Assembly: GCA_019075905.1 (NCBI GenBank)
Contig: JAGXAM010000007.1
Span: forward strand, 62,001 to 126,000
Length of the DNA: 64,000 bases
Source of the DNA: Hyphomicrobiales bacterium
GTDB lineage: Bacteria > Pseudomonadota > Alphaproteobacteria > Rhizobiales > Beijerinckiaceae
Direction of reading: 5' to 3'
Each line of letters starts with the position of its first letter. Positions within the stretch are counted from its first letter, which is position 1. The notes below the pieces were generated by a model that was given only the letters and a program-made list of their open reading frames with translations, searched no databases and had not been told where the DNA came from. Below, piece by piece: positions 38,449-48,500 of this stretch. The translations under genes and the position numbers were made by a program.

Positions 38449-39474
38449 ATGGATCAATTCAAGCCGCTCCTTGCCCAGGTCGCTACCGGTGCCAGTCTGA
38501 CGCGTGGCGAGGCCGAGGCGGCTTTCGACATGCTGCTTTCCGGCGAGGTGACGCCGGCCCAGATGGGTGGTTTCCTGCTCGCCTTGCGCGTGCGCGGCGA
38601 GACCGTCGCCGAAATCGTGGGCGCCGTCAGCGTGATGCGCGCCAAAATGCTGCGGGTCGTGACCGACCCCGACGCCATCGACATTGTCGGCACCGGTGGC
38701 GATGGCCACGGTTCGTATAATGTCTCGACGCTGGCTGCGATCATCGTCGCCGCCTGCGGCGTCAAGGTCGCCAAGCACGGCAACCGTGCCGCCTCGTCAA
38801 AATCCGGCTCCAGCGATGTTTTGGGCAGCCTTGGCGTGAGGATCGGCCTCGATCCCGCCGATGTCGCGCGTTGTATTGCGGCAACCGGCATCGGCTTCAT
38901 GATGGCCCAGACCCACCATGCAGCCATGCGCCATGTTGGCCCGGCCCGCGCCGAACTCGGCACGCGCACGATTTTCAATCTGCTCGGGCCGCTGTCGAAC
39001 CCGGCCGGTGTCAGGCGGCAGGTGCTGGGTGTGTTTTCCGCAAGCTGGCTCGAACCGCTGGGCCAGGTGCTGCGCACGCTCGGCAGCGAGCGCGTCTGGC
39101 TGGTGCATGGCGAAGACGGGCTGGATGAGCTGACAACCACGGGCACGACCCATGTCGTGGCGCTGGAAAATGGCGCGATTCGAAGCTTTGACATCACCCC
39201 GGAAGATGCCGGCCTGCCGCGTGCCAGCCTCTCTGACCTCAAGGGCGGCGATCCTGACCACAATGCCGCTGCCCTGCGGGCTGTGCTCGATGGCGTCCGT
39301 TCTCCCTATCGCGACATAGCCCTGCTCAATGCCGCTGCTGCGCTGGTGGTCGCCGACAAGGCACCAGATCTCAAAGCGGGTGTCACCATCGCGGCCAAGG
39401 CGCTCGACAATGGCGCAGCCCGCTCCACACTGGCGCAATTGGTGCAAGCCTCGAATGCGATGGAGGTGGCATGA
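38449..39474 (+). CDS. trpD: Anthranilate phosphoribosyltransferase
   Basis: Transfers phosphoribose from PRPP to anthranilate (second tryptophan step); 341 residues. Glycine-rich PRPP site [34 protein letters not shown] and the anthranilate site around [22 protein letters not shown]. It overlaps trpC by four bases (ATGA), showing translational coupling. Confidence 0.97.
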   Translation: MDQFKPLLAQVATGASLTRGEAEAAFDMLLSGEVTPAQMGGFLLALRVRGETVAEIVGAVSVMRAKMLRVVTDPDAIDIVGTGGDGHGSYNVSTLAAIIVAACGVKVAKHGNRAASSKSGSSDVLGSLGVRIGLDPADVARCIAATGIGFMMAQTHHAAMRHVGPARAELGTRTIFNLLGPLSNPAGVRRQVLGVFSASWLEPLGQVLRTLGSERVWLVHGEDGLDELTTTGTTHVVALENGAIRSFDITPEDAGLPRASLSDLKGGDPDHNAAALRAVLDGVRSPYRDIALLNAAAALVVADKAPDLKAGVTIAAKALDNGAARSTLAQLVQASNAMEVA

Positions 39475-40280
39475 GTGATATCTTGAAAAAGATTGAGGCC
39501 TACAAGCGCAAGGAAATTGCGGTTGCCAAGGTTGCCGTGCCCATGGCATCGCTCGAACGCCGCATCGCCAAACGCGACCGGCCGCGCGGCTTTGTCAAGG
39601 CCATCGAGGCCAAGCATGAAGTGAGCCGCGTGGCGCTGATTGCTGAAATCAAGAAAGCCAGCCCCTCAAAAGGCCTGATCCGCCCCGATTTTGAACCCGC
39701 AAGGCTCGCCGCCGCCTATTACAAGGGCGGCGCGGCCTGCCTTTCGGTCCTGACCGATGGCCCGTCATTTCAGGGCAGCGCCGAAGCCCTCGCGCAAGCG
39801 CGGGCCGCCTGTCCCTTGCCAGTCTTGCGCAAGGATTTCCTGTTCGATCCCTATCAGGTCTATGAGGCCAGTGCCTGGGGCGCCGATTGCATTTTGATCA
39901 TCATGGCCGCTGTCAGTGATGCCGAGGCGCGGGCGCTCAACGCGGCGGCGCATGATCTTACCCTCGACGTGCTGGTCGAGGTTCATGACGAGGTGGAGCT
40001 GAACCGGGCGCTGAGCCTGGAAACGCGGCTGATCGGCATCAACAACCGCGATTTGCGCAGCTTCAAGGTCAGTCTTGAAACCAGCGAGGCGCTGGCGCGC
40101 AAAGTGCCGGCGGGCCGTATCATCATCAGCGAGAGCGGAATTTCATCGCATCAGGATAGCCTGCGCCTGCAAAATGCAGGGATTTCCAGCTTCCTCGTGG
40201 GCGAAAGCCTGATGCGCAGTCCTGATGTCGCCAAGGCGGCGCATCATCTCATCACCGGCAAGGAACTCGCGCTGTCATGA
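39471..40280 (+). CDS. trpC: Indole-3-glycerol phosphate synthase
   Basis: TIM-barrel enzyme (269 residues) that decarboxylates and closes the ring to give indole-glycerol phosphate. Visible: [13 protein letters not shown] (catalytic Lys), [27 protein letters not shown]-like ([13 protein letters not shown]) and ESGISSHQD. It is not fused to trpF. It overlaps trpD before it and moaC after it by four bases each. Confidence 0.97.
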   Translation: MSDILKKIEAYKRKEIAVAKVAVPMASLERRIAKRDRPRGFVKAIEAKHEVSRVALIAEIKKASPSKGLIRPDFEPARLAAAYYKGGAACLSVLTDGPSFQGSAEALAQARAACPLPVLRKDFLFDPYQVYEASAWGADCILIIMAAVSDAEARALNAAAHDLTLDVLVEVHDEVELNRALSLETRLIGINNRDLRSFKVSLETSEALARKVPAGRIIISESGISSHQDSLRLQNAGISSFLVGESLMRSPDVAKAAHHLITGKELALS

Positions 40281-40765
40281 GCGCTCTCAGCCATATCACC
40301 GTGCAGGGCGAAGCCCATATGGTCGACGTCAGCGCCAAGGACGTGACCTCGCGGGAGGCTGGCGCCAGCGGGCAGGTGGTGATGCAGATGGCGACCATGC
40401 AACTGGCCATGGCAGGCCAGGCAAAAAAGGGCGATGTGCTGGGCACGGCGCGCATTGCCGGCATCATGGCCGCCAAGCGCACCCATGAGCTTGTGCCGCT
40501 CTGCCACCCGCTGAACATCACCGGCGTTGCCGTGGATATTGTGGCGGATGAGGCGCTGCCGGGTTTCAGGGTGGCCGCCCGGGTCAAGGTTTCAGGCCAG
40601 ACCGGCGTCGAGATGGAGGCTCTGACCGCTGTCAGCATCGCCTGCCTGACAATCTACGACATGCTCAAGGCCGTGGATCGCGGGATGCGCATCGAAAACA
40701 TCGCCCTCGATATGAAGCGCGGCGGCAAATCGGGAACCTGGGTGAAGGCTGACGCGCGTGGATGA
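40277..40765 (+). CDS. moaC: Cyclic pyranopterin monophosphate synthase
   Basis: Makes cyclic pyranopterin monophosphate, the first stable molybdenum-cofactor intermediate; 162 residues. Signatures: [51 protein letters not shown] and the C-terminal GGKSGTW. Translationally coupled to trpC. Its product is needed by molybdoenzymes such as MsrP in this window. Confidence 0.96.
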   Translation: MSALSHITVQGEAHMVDVSAKDVTSREAGASGQVVMQMATMQLAMAGQAKKGDVLGTARIAGIMAAKRTHELVPLCHPLNITGVAVDIVADEALPGFRVAARVKVSGQTGVEMEALTAVSIACLTIYDMLKAVDRGMRIENIALDMKRGGKSGTWVKADARG

Positions 40766-41987
40766 GGCGAAATTGATCAGCGTGGCTGAGGCCCTGGCCG
40801 GCGTGCTGGCGCGCGCCCGCCCCCTCGAAACCGAAAACGTCCCCCTCGCGCAGGCCTGGGGGCGCACGCTGGCGCTTGATCTCGCCAGCACGCGCACCCA
40901 GCCGCCCGAACCGGTATCGGCCATGGACGGCTACGCGCTCGATGCCCGCGATGGCACCGATCCGTCGCAGCGGCTGAAGGTCGTCGGCACATCATCGGCC
41001 GGACACCGCTTCCACGGCACGCTGCAACGCGGTGAAGCCGTGCGGATATTTACCGGCGCGATCGTGCCACCCGGCGCCGACGCCGTGCAGATGCAGGAAC
41101 TGGTGACCCGCGACGGCGACGCCATCTGCCTGCAGCAGCCGGTGACCTCCGGGCGCAGCGTGCGCGCCGCCGGCCTTGATTTCTCGACCGGCGAGATCTT
41201 GCTCAGGGCCGGGCGCCGGCTCGGTGCGGCGGAACTGGCGCTGGCAGCTGCGATGAACCACGGCCATGTGCCGCTGGTGCGCCGGCCGCGCGTGGCCATT
41301 CTGGCGACCGGCGATGAGCTGGTGCGCCCGGGCACGCCGCCGGGCCCTGACCAGATTGTCGCCTCGAACTCTTTCGCCATTGCCGCACATGTGCTGGCGG
41401 CCGGTGGCGAGCCGATTGATCTTGGCATTGCGGCCGACAGTTTTGCCGCCCTGGAAGCTGGCATTCTTGCCGCCCGTGCCGCCAGCGCCGATGTGCTGGT
41501 GACGCTGGGCGGTGCCTCGGTCGGCGATCATGATCTCGTGAAATCGGCCTTGACCCGTGAAGGCATGGACCTGCATTTCTGGCGCATTGCCATGCGGCCA
41601 GGCAAGCCGCTGATCCATGGCAGCCTCGGGGCGATGCATATTCTCGGCCTGCCCGGCAACCCGGTCTCCTCAATCGTCTGCGGCCATTTGTTCCTGCAGC
41701 CGCTGGTGCGCGCCCTGAGCGGCGACACCGATGCCGGCCGTGATATTACCGTGGCGGGCGTGCTTGGCGCCGACATGCCCGCCAATGATGGGCGCGAGGA
41801 TTATGTCCGCGCCACCTCGCGGCTCAATGGCGAGAATCTGCCGGTCGTCACCGCCTTTGGCGTGCAGGACAGTTCCATGCTGCGGGTGCTCGCCGAAGCC
41901 GAATGCCTGCTGGTACGGGCACCGCACGCGCCCGCCGGCAAGAAAGGCGATGCCTGCCGTATCATCCGGTTGGAGGCGGGCCGCTAG
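40758..41987 (+). CDS. moeA: Molybdopterin molybdenumtransferase
   Basis: Inserts molybdenum into adenylated molybdopterin; 409 residues. MoeA N-terminal domain with [34 protein letters not shown], then the MoCF fold with [23 protein letters not shown] and LPGNPVSS, and the C-terminal beta domain. GTG start overlapping moaC by 8 bases. In many alphaproteobacteria lexA follows moeA; here an acyltransferase does. Confidence 0.95.
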   Translation: MDEAKLISVAEALAGVLARARPLETENVPLAQAWGRTLALDLASTRTQPPEPVSAMDGYALDARDGTDPSQRLKVVGTSSAGHRFHGTLQRGEAVRIFTGAIVPPGADAVQMQELVTRDGDAICLQQPVTSGRSVRAAGLDFSTGEILLRAGRRLGAAELALAAAMNHGHVPLVRRPRVAILATGDELVRPGTPPGPDQIVASNSFAIAAHVLAAGGEPIDLGIAADSFAALEAGILAARAASADVLVTLGGASVGDHDLVKSALTREGMDLHFWRIAMRPGKPLIHGSLGAMHILGLPGNPVSSIVCGHLFLQPLVRALSGDTDAGRDITVAGVLGADMPANDGREDYVRATSRLNGENLPVVTAFGVQDSSMLRVLAEAECLLVRAPHAPAGKKGDACRIIRLEAGR

Positions 41988-42033
41988 CTCATGGAGGTCG
42001 AGCCTTGTTGACCGATATGCCCGGCGCAGGTGA

Positions 42034-42963
42034 GTGGAGCGCGCCGGCTTGACATCACCCCAGCATGAGTCCGCCTCGTCGCCGATGGCGGCACGACGCC
42101 CGTCGATCAGCATCAAGCACCGGATTGAATATCTCGGGTTTCGCCTGGCGGGCGCGCTGTTCGGCGCGCTTTCGGTCGAACAGGCCTCCGGCCTCAGCGG
42201 CAAGCTCTGGCGGCTGATCGCGCCACACCTCAAGCGCCACCGGCGCGCGCGCCTGCACATTGCCGCAGCCATGCCCGAGCTCCCTGCGCAGGCGCGCGAG
42301 GCCATCTTGGTGCAGATGTGGGAAAACCTCGGGCGCACCTTTGCCGAGGCCTTCCGCATGGCCGACATTGCCCGCGAAGGGCGCATCACGCTCCAGCAAC
42401 CCGACGTGCTGGCAAGGGTGGCAGCGCAGGGCGGGGCTGGCGTGTTCTGCTTTGGCCATATCGGCAATTGGGAGATCGGCGGCCTGCCCGCGACGCAATT
42501 GGGCATGAGGCCGGCCGGCATTTACCAAAAGGCCCATAACCCGCTGGTAGATGCCGACATTCTGAAAATGCGCCAGGCCGTCAATGGCGGCGGCGTCTGG
42601 CCGAAGGATGGCGAGGGCGCGCGCAAGATGCTGCGCCATGTCCGCGATGGCGGCGCCTTGTTCATCATGGCCGACATGCCGATGCACGATGGCGTGCCGG
42701 TGACGTTCTTCGGACGGCCGGCCCCGACCTCCGGCTTTCCGGCGCTGGTCGCCCGGCAATATCAGCGCCCGCTGTTCGTGGCCACCATGGTGCGCCTGCC
42801 GCATGTGCGCTTCAGCCTGCGCCTGACGCAGATACCGCTGGTCTACACGCCTGACCGCGACAGCGACATTCGCGAACTCACCCAGGCCATTCAGAATGCC
42901 CTTGAAGCGGATATTCGCGCCACGCCCTCGCAGTGGATGTGGGCGCAGCGCCGCTGGGGTTGA
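42034..42963 (+). CDS. Lysophospholipid/lauroyl acyltransferase (HtrB/LpxL family)
   Basis: Membrane-associated acyltransferase of up to 309 residues, in the family that adds secondary acyl chains to lipid A or acylates other lipids. The HxxxxE catalytic motif is visible as HIGNWE in FGHIGNWEIGG, followed by KAHNPLVD and MADMPMHDGVPVTFFGRPA, with a C-terminal QWMWAQRRW. The start is uncertain: GTG at 42034 or ATG at 42085 (MAARRPSISIKHRIEY), the latter closer to family length. It follows moeA after 46 bases on the same strand. The exact acyl acceptor is not known. Confidence 0.83.
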   Translation: MERAGLTSPQHESASSPMAARRPSISIKHRIEYLGFRLAGALFGALSVEQASGLSGKLWRLIAPHLKRHRRARLHIAAAMPELPAQAREAILVQMWENLGRTFAEAFRMADIAREGRITLQQPDVLARVAAQGGAGVFCFGHIGNWEIGGLPATQLGMRPAGIYQKAHNPLVDADILKMRQAVNGGGVWPKDGEGARKMLRHVRDGGALFIMADMPMHDGVPVTFFGRPAPTSGFPALVARQYQRPLFVATMVRLPHVRFSLRLTQIPLVYTPDRDSDIRELTQAIQNALEADIRATPSQWMWAQRRWG

Positions 42964-43013
42964 AACTTCGGCCCCGACGTGCAGGGATGCGTCAGCACCT
43001 TTGAGGACTTGCC

Positions 43014-43790
43014 ATGCAAATCGTCACCTGGAACGTCAATTCAGTGCGCCAGCGGCTGGGACATCTGCTGAAATATCTCGAAGACGTCCATCCCGAAGTC
43101 ATGTGCCTTCAAGAGCTGAAATGCGTCGATGAGGCCTTTCCCCGCGCTGAAATCGAGGCCTTGGGCTATAATTGCGCCGTTCATGGCCAGAAGGGCTTTA
43201 ATGGCGTCGCCATCCTTTCGACCAGACCGATGGATGTCGAGCCCCGCCTGCCCGGTGACGCCACCGATGACCAGAGCCGCTATGTCGAGGCGGTCATCCC
43301 CGACGAGCGCGGCGTGGTGCGCGTCGGCTGTCTCTATCTTCCCAACGGCAATCCCGCCGGTACCGAGAAATATACCTACAAGCTGGCCTGGATGGAGCGA
43401 CTGGCCCGCCATGCGAAAAAACTGCTGAGCTATGAGGAAGCGCTTGTCTTGACGGGTGATTTCAATGTCATTCCGGAAAGCCGGGACGCCCGGGACCCCA
43501 GCCAGTGGCTGGAAGATGCGTTGTTCCTTCCCGCGACCCGGCAACGCTTTCGCCAGTTGCTCAACCTCGGCTTCACCGATGCGCTGCGGGCAGTCTCTGA
43601 CGAACCCGGGCTTTATACATTCTGGGATTATCAGGCCGGTGCTTTCCAGCGCAACAACGGCATAAGGATCGATCACGCCCTGCTGTCCGCGCAGGCGGCT
43701 GACAGGCTCGTCAGTGTCGTCATCGACCGGGCGATGCGCGAGGGCGAAAAACCCTCGGACCATGTGCCCCTGCGGATCAGACTTAATTGA
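43014..43790 (+). CDS. xth: Exodeoxyribonuclease III (AP endonuclease)
   Basis: DNA-repair nuclease of 258 residues cleaving at abasic sites. EEP-family residues are visible: TWNVNS (6-11), LQELKC (Glu of the metal site), LTGDFNVIPES and the C-terminal PSDHVPLRI with catalytic Asp-His. Its 3' end overlaps by 8 bases with the convergent ExoR-like gene. Confidence 0.95.
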   Translation: MQIVTWNVNSVRQRLGHLLKYLEDVHPEVMCLQELKCVDEAFPRAEIEALGYNCAVHGQKGFNGVAILSTRPMDVEPRLPGDATDDQSRYVEAVIPDERGVVRVGCLYLPNGNPAGTEKYTYKLAWMERLARHAKKLLSYEEALVLTGDFNVIPESRDARDPSQWLEDALFLPATRQRFRQLLNLGFTDALRAVSDEPGLYTFWDYQAGAFQRNNGIRIDHALLSAQAADRLVSVVIDRAMREGEKPSDHVPLRIRLN

Positions 43791-44622
43791 TGTGATGCTT
43801 GCGGTCTGAAAGATAGGCCAGAGCTGCCTGGCGATCATCATCCGAGGCCGCTGCCATGGCCTTGTTATAAAGCGCGATAATCCAGCCATCCTTGACCGGG
43901 TCCACAGCGCCTTTGCGGGCCAGCATTAACCACATCAGGCCCTTGGCGCGCTGGCGCACGACATCATGGCCGCCATTGAACAAAATCCGCCCCAGCAATG
44001 CCTGCGCGGCGCAATGGTTCTTGGCCGCTGCGAGGCTGAGCCATCCGGCCGCCTGCCGCGGATCGTGCGCGACGCCTTCGCCGTTCAGGAACATCTGCGC
44101 CAGATTATATTGCGCGTCGGGATTGCGGAAAACCGTCGCCGCCACCTGAAACATCCGCATGGCCATATGCGGATCGCGTTTAACATTGGTGCCGGGAATA
44201 CCGCGCAGCAAATAGGCCCCGAGGGCGACATAGGCGCTTGAAACCGCCGCGCGGTCGCGGCCATCATTGTCGCTTTGGCGATAGGACGTGATGATGTCGC
44301 GATAATAATGGAAAGCCTTCAGGTCGTCGCGATCGACGCCTTCACCATCGGCATACATATGCGCCAGTTTCCATCGGGCGATGGATTGCCCATGGGCGGC
44401 GGCATAGCCAAGCGCTTTCAAGGTGAACGGCACATCTCCGGCCTGATCGGCCTTCAGGCCCTGCTGCAGCGCATCCTCATTGTTGCGGAAATGCCCCGGC
44501 AACGCAAAAGGCTTGTTGGCTGGAGTCGTTGACCCGTCCAGCGCGAAAGCCGGAAGCGACATGCACAGGCCGACAACAAACGTGCCGACAACAGCGGCTC
44601 GATCAGATATCCGCATAGACAT
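43783..44622 (-). CDS. Exported Sel1-repeat protein, ExoR-like
   Basis: Periplasmic protein of 279 residues with a signal peptide (1-27, ending PAFA). It holds about four Sel1-like repeats: around [57 protein letters not shown] and [13 protein letters not shown]. Length, export signal and repeat pattern resemble ExoR, the periplasmic inhibitor of the ExoS/ChvI system in Rhizobiales; identity is inference and no exoS/chvI genes are here. The ATG at 44622 has AGGAGAG upstream and overlaps the end of ilvD by 20 bases. Confidence 0.75.
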   Translation of the reverse strand: MSMRISDRAAVVGTFVVGLCMSLPAFALDGSTTPANKPFALPGHFRNNEDALQQGLKADQAGDVPFTLKALGYAAAHGQSIARWKLAHMYADGEGVDRDDLKAFHYYRDIITSYRQSDNDGRDRAAVSSAYVALGAYLLRGIPGTNVKRDPHMAMRMFQVAATVFRNPDAQYNLAQMFLNGEGVAHDPRQAAGWLSLAAAKNHCAAQALLGRILFNGGHDVVRQRAKGLMWLMLARKGAVDPVKDGWIIALYNKAMAAASDDDRQAALAYLSDRKHHIN

Positions 44623-46333
44623 GCGTCTCTCCTGCATGGCCAGGATGAGTTACCGCGCCATTGACGGCGGGACCCACCACCTGAGCGTATTTCCAGATCG
44701 CCCCCGAGCCATAATCAGTCGTTCGCGGCTTCCAGCTTGCGTGCCGGGCCGCCAGCTCATCCGCGCTCAGTCGCACGGAAAGCGTGCCATTGATGGCATC
44801 AAGATCAATAATGTCGCCGTCCTGCAGCAGCGCGATCGGTCCACCGACCGCCGCTTCCGGCCCGACGTGGCCGACACAAAAGCCGCGTGTAGCGCCCGAG
44901 AAGCGCCCGTCGGTAATCAGCGCCACCTTGTCGCCCATGCCCTGGCCATAAAGCGCAGCGGTGGTGGCGAGCATTTCGCGCATGCCCGGGCCGCCGCGCG
45001 GCCCTTCATAGCGGATCACCAACACATCACCCTGCTTGTAGCCACGCTTGCGCACACACTCGAAACATTCTTCTTCTGTGTCGAAGCAGCGGGCCGGGCC
45101 GGAAAATTTCAACTGTTCCGTCGTCATGCCAGCAACTTTCACAATCGCCCCTTCGGGCGCGAGATTGCCTTTAAGTCCAACAACGCCACCATTGGGGCTG
45201 AGCGGTTTATTGGCCGGACGCACCACGTCCTGATGCGAGTTCCATTTTACCTGCTCCATGTTTTCGGCAATTGTACGACCGGTCACAGTCATACAATCGC
45301 CATGAAGGAAACCGTGATCGAGCAGGGTTTTCATGAGCTGCGGGATGCCGCCGGCCTCGAACATGTCCTTGGCGACATAGCGTCCGCCGGGCTTGAGATC
45401 GGCAATATAGGGCGTGCGCTTGAAAATTTCGGCGACATCGAAAAGATCGAACTTGATGCCGCATTCATGGGCGATGGCCGGCAGATGCAGGGCGGCATTG
45501 GTGGAGCCGCCTGAGGCCGCGACCACGGTTGCGGCATTTTCCAGCGATTTCAGGGTGACAATATCGCGCGGGCGGATATTGCGGGCGATGAGATCCATCA
45601 CCATCTCGCCCGCCGTCATGCAAAACCGGTCACGAATCTCGTAAGGGGCTGGCGCACCTGCCGAATAGGGCAGCGCGAGGCCGATGGCTTCCGACACGGT
45701 CGCCATGGTGTTGGCGGTGAATTGCGCGCCGCAAGCCCCGGCCGAAGGGCAGGCGACCGATTCCAGCTCGTCAAGGTCTTCGTTCGACATGTCACCGACC
45801 GAATGCTTGCCCACGGCCTCGAACAGATCCTGCACCGTCACCTGCTGGCCACGGAAATTGCCCGGCAGGATCGAGCCGCCATAAATGAAAATCGACGGCA
45901 CGTTGAGGCGCACCATCGACATCATCATGCCCGGAAGTGATTTGTCGCAGCCGGCAAGGCCGACCAGCGCATCATAGCAATGCCCGCGCATTGTCAATTC
46001 GACCGAATCAGCGATCAGATCGCGCGACACCAGCGAGGATTTCATGCCCTGATGGCCCATGGCAATGCCGTCAGTCACGGTGATCGTGCAAAATTCACGC
46101 GGCGTGCCACCGGCAGCGGACACGCCCTTTTTCACCGCCTGCGCCTGGCGCATCAGCGAGATGTTGCAGGGAGCAGCTTCATTCCAGCAGGAAGCCACGC
46201 CAACCAGCGGCTGGTGAATCTGCTCACGGGTCAGACCCATGGCATAAAGATAGGAGCGGTGCGGTGCGCGGGCAGGCCCTTCAGTGACATAGCGGCTGGG
46301 CAGTTTCTTCTTGTCGAAATTACGGGCGTCCAT
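44603..46333 (-). CDS. ilvD: Dihydroxy-acid dehydratase
   Basis: Iron-sulfur dehydratase of the branched-chain amino-acid pathway; 576 residues. Cluster and active-site cysteines appear in [17 protein letters not shown] and [16 protein letters not shown]; the C-terminal domain includes [14 protein letters not shown] and [11 protein letters not shown]. Transcribed on the minus strand with the ExoR-like gene starting inside its end. leuC, also in this window, belongs to the same amino-acid family pathway. Confidence 0.97.
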   Translation of the reverse strand: MDARNFDKKKLPSRYVTEGPARAPHRSYLYAMGLTREQIHQPLVGVASCWNEAAPCNISLMRQAQAVKKGVSAAGGTPREFCTITVTDGIAMGHQGMKSSLVSRDLIADSVELTMRGHCYDALVGLAGCDKSLPGMMMSMVRLNVPSIFIYGGSILPGNFRGQQVTVQDLFEAVGKHSVGDMSNEDLDELESVACPSAGACGAQFTANTMATVSEAIGLALPYSAGAPAPYEIRDRFCMTAGEMVMDLIARNIRPRDIVTLKSLENAATVVAASGGSTNAALHLPAIAHECGIKFDLFDVAEIFKRTPYIADLKPGGRYVAKDMFEAGGIPQLMKTLLDHGFLHGDCMTVTGRTIAENMEQVKWNSHQDVVRPANKPLSPNGGVVGLKGNLAPEGAIVKVAGMTTEQLKFSGPARCFDTEEECFECVRKRGYKQGDVLVIRYEGPRGGPGMREMLATTAALYGQGMGDKVALITDGRFSGATRGFCVGHVGPEAAVGGPIALLQDGDIIDLDAINGTLSVRLSADELAARHASWKPRTTDYGSGAIWKYAQVVGPAVNGAVTHPGHAGETHVYADI

Positions 46334-46600
46334 GGCACTCCACTTTCAATCTATTTCGACGCGTCCAGACCGGCCCATTTGCGGCGCACCCGGCTTGTTC
46401 GCGCGGTGCAGCGATTTTTGCGCCAAAATCCTTATTAATCGGAAATTACCCCCTCTTAACGCGCGTGCTTTATGGCTGAAAAGGGGCATAAATTGCCTAT
46501 TTGGCAGGCGGTCGTGCGATCCTCGGGCGGCGTGGTAATTTTGCAACATAATTGTAAGCCCTGCCCGCTGCACTTGCCCGTAACCCGGTGAAGGCCGCGA
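46334..46600. other. Gap upstream of ilvD, no gene seen
   Basis: 267 bases, AT-richer than the flanks in places (runs near 46420-46460 and 46540-46560). It should carry the ilvD promoter on the minus strand and the 3' end of the binding-protein transcript. I see no leader peptide, attenuator or clear terminator. Confidence 0.35.
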
Positions 46601-48466
46601 TTACTTGCCCGGCAGCGCCGCTGCCTTTTTGGCATCCCACCACCAGGTTCCGGGCGCGCCCGGGTCATATTTGGGTTGCCGGGCCGGACGGTCAAACTCG
46701 TTGCGCCACGCAAACCACAGCTTGTCCGTATACCACATCGGCACCCAGTAATGCCCGGCGCGAAACACCCGGTCGAAGGCTCTGGCGGCTACCGTAAGCG
46801 CAGCGCGATCCCTGGCATCGGCGATGCGCCCGATCAGGTGATCGAGCACAACATCGGCAACGCCGGCATAATTTTGTGAGCCCGGCGTCTTCGCAGCTTG
46901 CGAGCCGAATTGCACGCGCATGGAATCGCCAGGCGTCAGGGTGCCGCTTTGCGCCAGGGCGATGATATCAAATTCAAACTGGTTCAATCGCTGCTGATAT
47001 TGCGCGACATCGACGATGCGGGCCGTGGCATCGATGCCGAGCCGGCGCAGATTAGCGATAAACGGCTCGGTATGGGGCTGCAGGGCCGGGCTGGAATCGA
47101 GAAATTCCAGCTTCAACGGCGCGCCTTGCGGGTCCAGCAGCGCCGCGCCGCGCCGCGTGCACCCGGCGTTGAGCAGCATGTTGTTGGCCTGCTGCAGCAA
47201 GGCGCGATCAGAGCCGCTGCCATCCGAAACCGGCGGCACATAGGCCTCGCCGAAAACCGCAGGATCAAGCTTGGCGCGGAAGGGCTCCAGCAGCGCCAGT
47301 TCACCCGCATCGGGCTTGCCCGTCGCCATCATCGGCGAATTCTGGAACAATGACACCAGCCTTTTATAGCTCGAATACATGATGGTGCGGTCGGTCCATT
47401 CAAAATCGAACAGCAGCCCGATGGCTTCGCGCACCTGGCGATTACCGAGCACCGGGTGCCTGGTATTGAAGAACCAGCCCTGCGTCGGCACCGGCCGGCC
47501 GCTGTGCAGCGCCTCGTGCTTCACGGCACCTGATGCAATCGCCGGAAAATCATAGCTCGTATGCCAGATCTTCGCCGTGAACTCCTGGCGAAAATTCAAG
47601 CTTCCGGCTTTGAAAGCCTCAAAGGCGGCGGTGCGATCACGGAAATATTCATAGCGCACGACGGCAAAATTATTTTGGCCGACATTGACCGGCAGGTCCT
47701 TGCCCCAATAATCCGCGACGAGCTCAAATTCGATGCTGCGGCCGGTATCGAAGCGCCGTACCTTGTAGGGCCCCGAGCCGAGCGGGGCATCGAGCGTCGA
47801 GGCCTGAAAATCGCGACCCTTCCACCATTTCGCTGAAAATATCGGCAAGCTGGCGATAAACAGGTGCAAATCGCGCGAGCGCGCCTTGTCGAGCGTCACC
47901 ACGGCAATGTCATCGCCTTCCGCGCGGGCGCCGGTCATCTTGTCCAGCGGGATGCGCAGCGCCGGATGACCCTGCGTTTTCAGGATATTGAGCGAAAACG
48001 CCACATCGCCGGCCGTGACCTTGCTGCCATCATGAAACCGCGCCCTCGGGTCGAGGCGAAAGCGGTAGGTGAGCTTGTCGGCACTGATGGCAACGCTTTG
48101 CGCCAGAAGCCCGTAGAGCGCATCGGGTTCATCGGCTGATCCGGTCATCAGCGTGTCGAAGGTGGTGTCCATGCCGGCCGCGCCATTGCCCTTGAACACA
48201 TAAATATTCAGGGTATCGAACGTGTCGAAAGCTTGATTGCCGGTGGTATTGGTAAGCTGGATCACCAGCGCGCCGCCTTTCGGGGCCTGCGGGTTGACAT
48301 AATTGAAATGGCTGAAATTAGCAGGCTCGGCGAGATCGCCAAAGCTCGACATGCCGTAGGCTTCGGTGCCCGTGGCGGCGGGCGTGGCCAGCGCCGGCAG
48401 GGTCGTTGCCGCCAGCGCCGCGGCGGCGGAAGTTTTCAAGGCGTCGCGGCGGCTGGGATGGCGCAT
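46601..48466 (-). CDS. ABC transporter substrate-binding protein, family 5 (YejA/OppA-like), Tat signal
   Basis: Periplasmic binding protein of 621 residues, probably for oligopeptides or microcin-like peptides. It has a twin-arginine signal (SRRDALKTSAAAALAATT, cleavage near ALA-TP), then AEPANFSHFNYVNPQAPKGG, typical of YejA. The ATG at 48466 is preceded by GAAGGAG. No permease or ATPase genes (yejB, yejE, yejF) are adjacent, so it is an orphan here. Confidence 0.87.
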   Translation of the reverse strand: MRHPSRRDALKTSAAAALAATTLPALATPAATGTEAYGMSSFGDLAEPANFSHFNYVNPQAPKGGALVIQLTNTTGNQAFDTFDTLNIYVFKGNGAAGMDTTFDTLMTGSADEPDALYGLLAQSVAISADKLTYRFRLDPRARFHDGSKVTAGDVAFSLNILKTQGHPALRIPLDKMTGARAEGDDIAVVTLDKARSRDLHLFIASLPIFSAKWWKGRDFQASTLDAPLGSGPYKVRRFDTGRSIEFELVADYWGKDLPVNVGQNNFAVVRYEYFRDRTAAFEAFKAGSLNFRQEFTAKIWHTSYDFPAIASGAVKHEALHSGRPVPTQGWFFNTRHPVLGNRQVREAIGLLFDFEWTDRTIMYSSYKRLVSLFQNSPMMATGKPDAGELALLEPFRAKLDPAVFGEAYVPPVSDGSGSDRALLQQANNMLLNAGCTRRGAALLDPQGAPLKLEFLDSSPALQPHTEPFIANLRRLGIDATARIVDVAQYQQRLNQFEFDIIALAQSGTLTPGDSMRVQFGSQAAKTPGSQNYAGVADVVLDHLIGRIADARDRAALTVAARAFDRVFRAGHYWVPMWYTDKLWFAWRNEFDRPARQPKYDPGAPGTWWWDAKKAAALPGK

Positions 48467-48500
48467 CAAGGCTCCTTCGGGTGACTGTATTAAACCTGCA

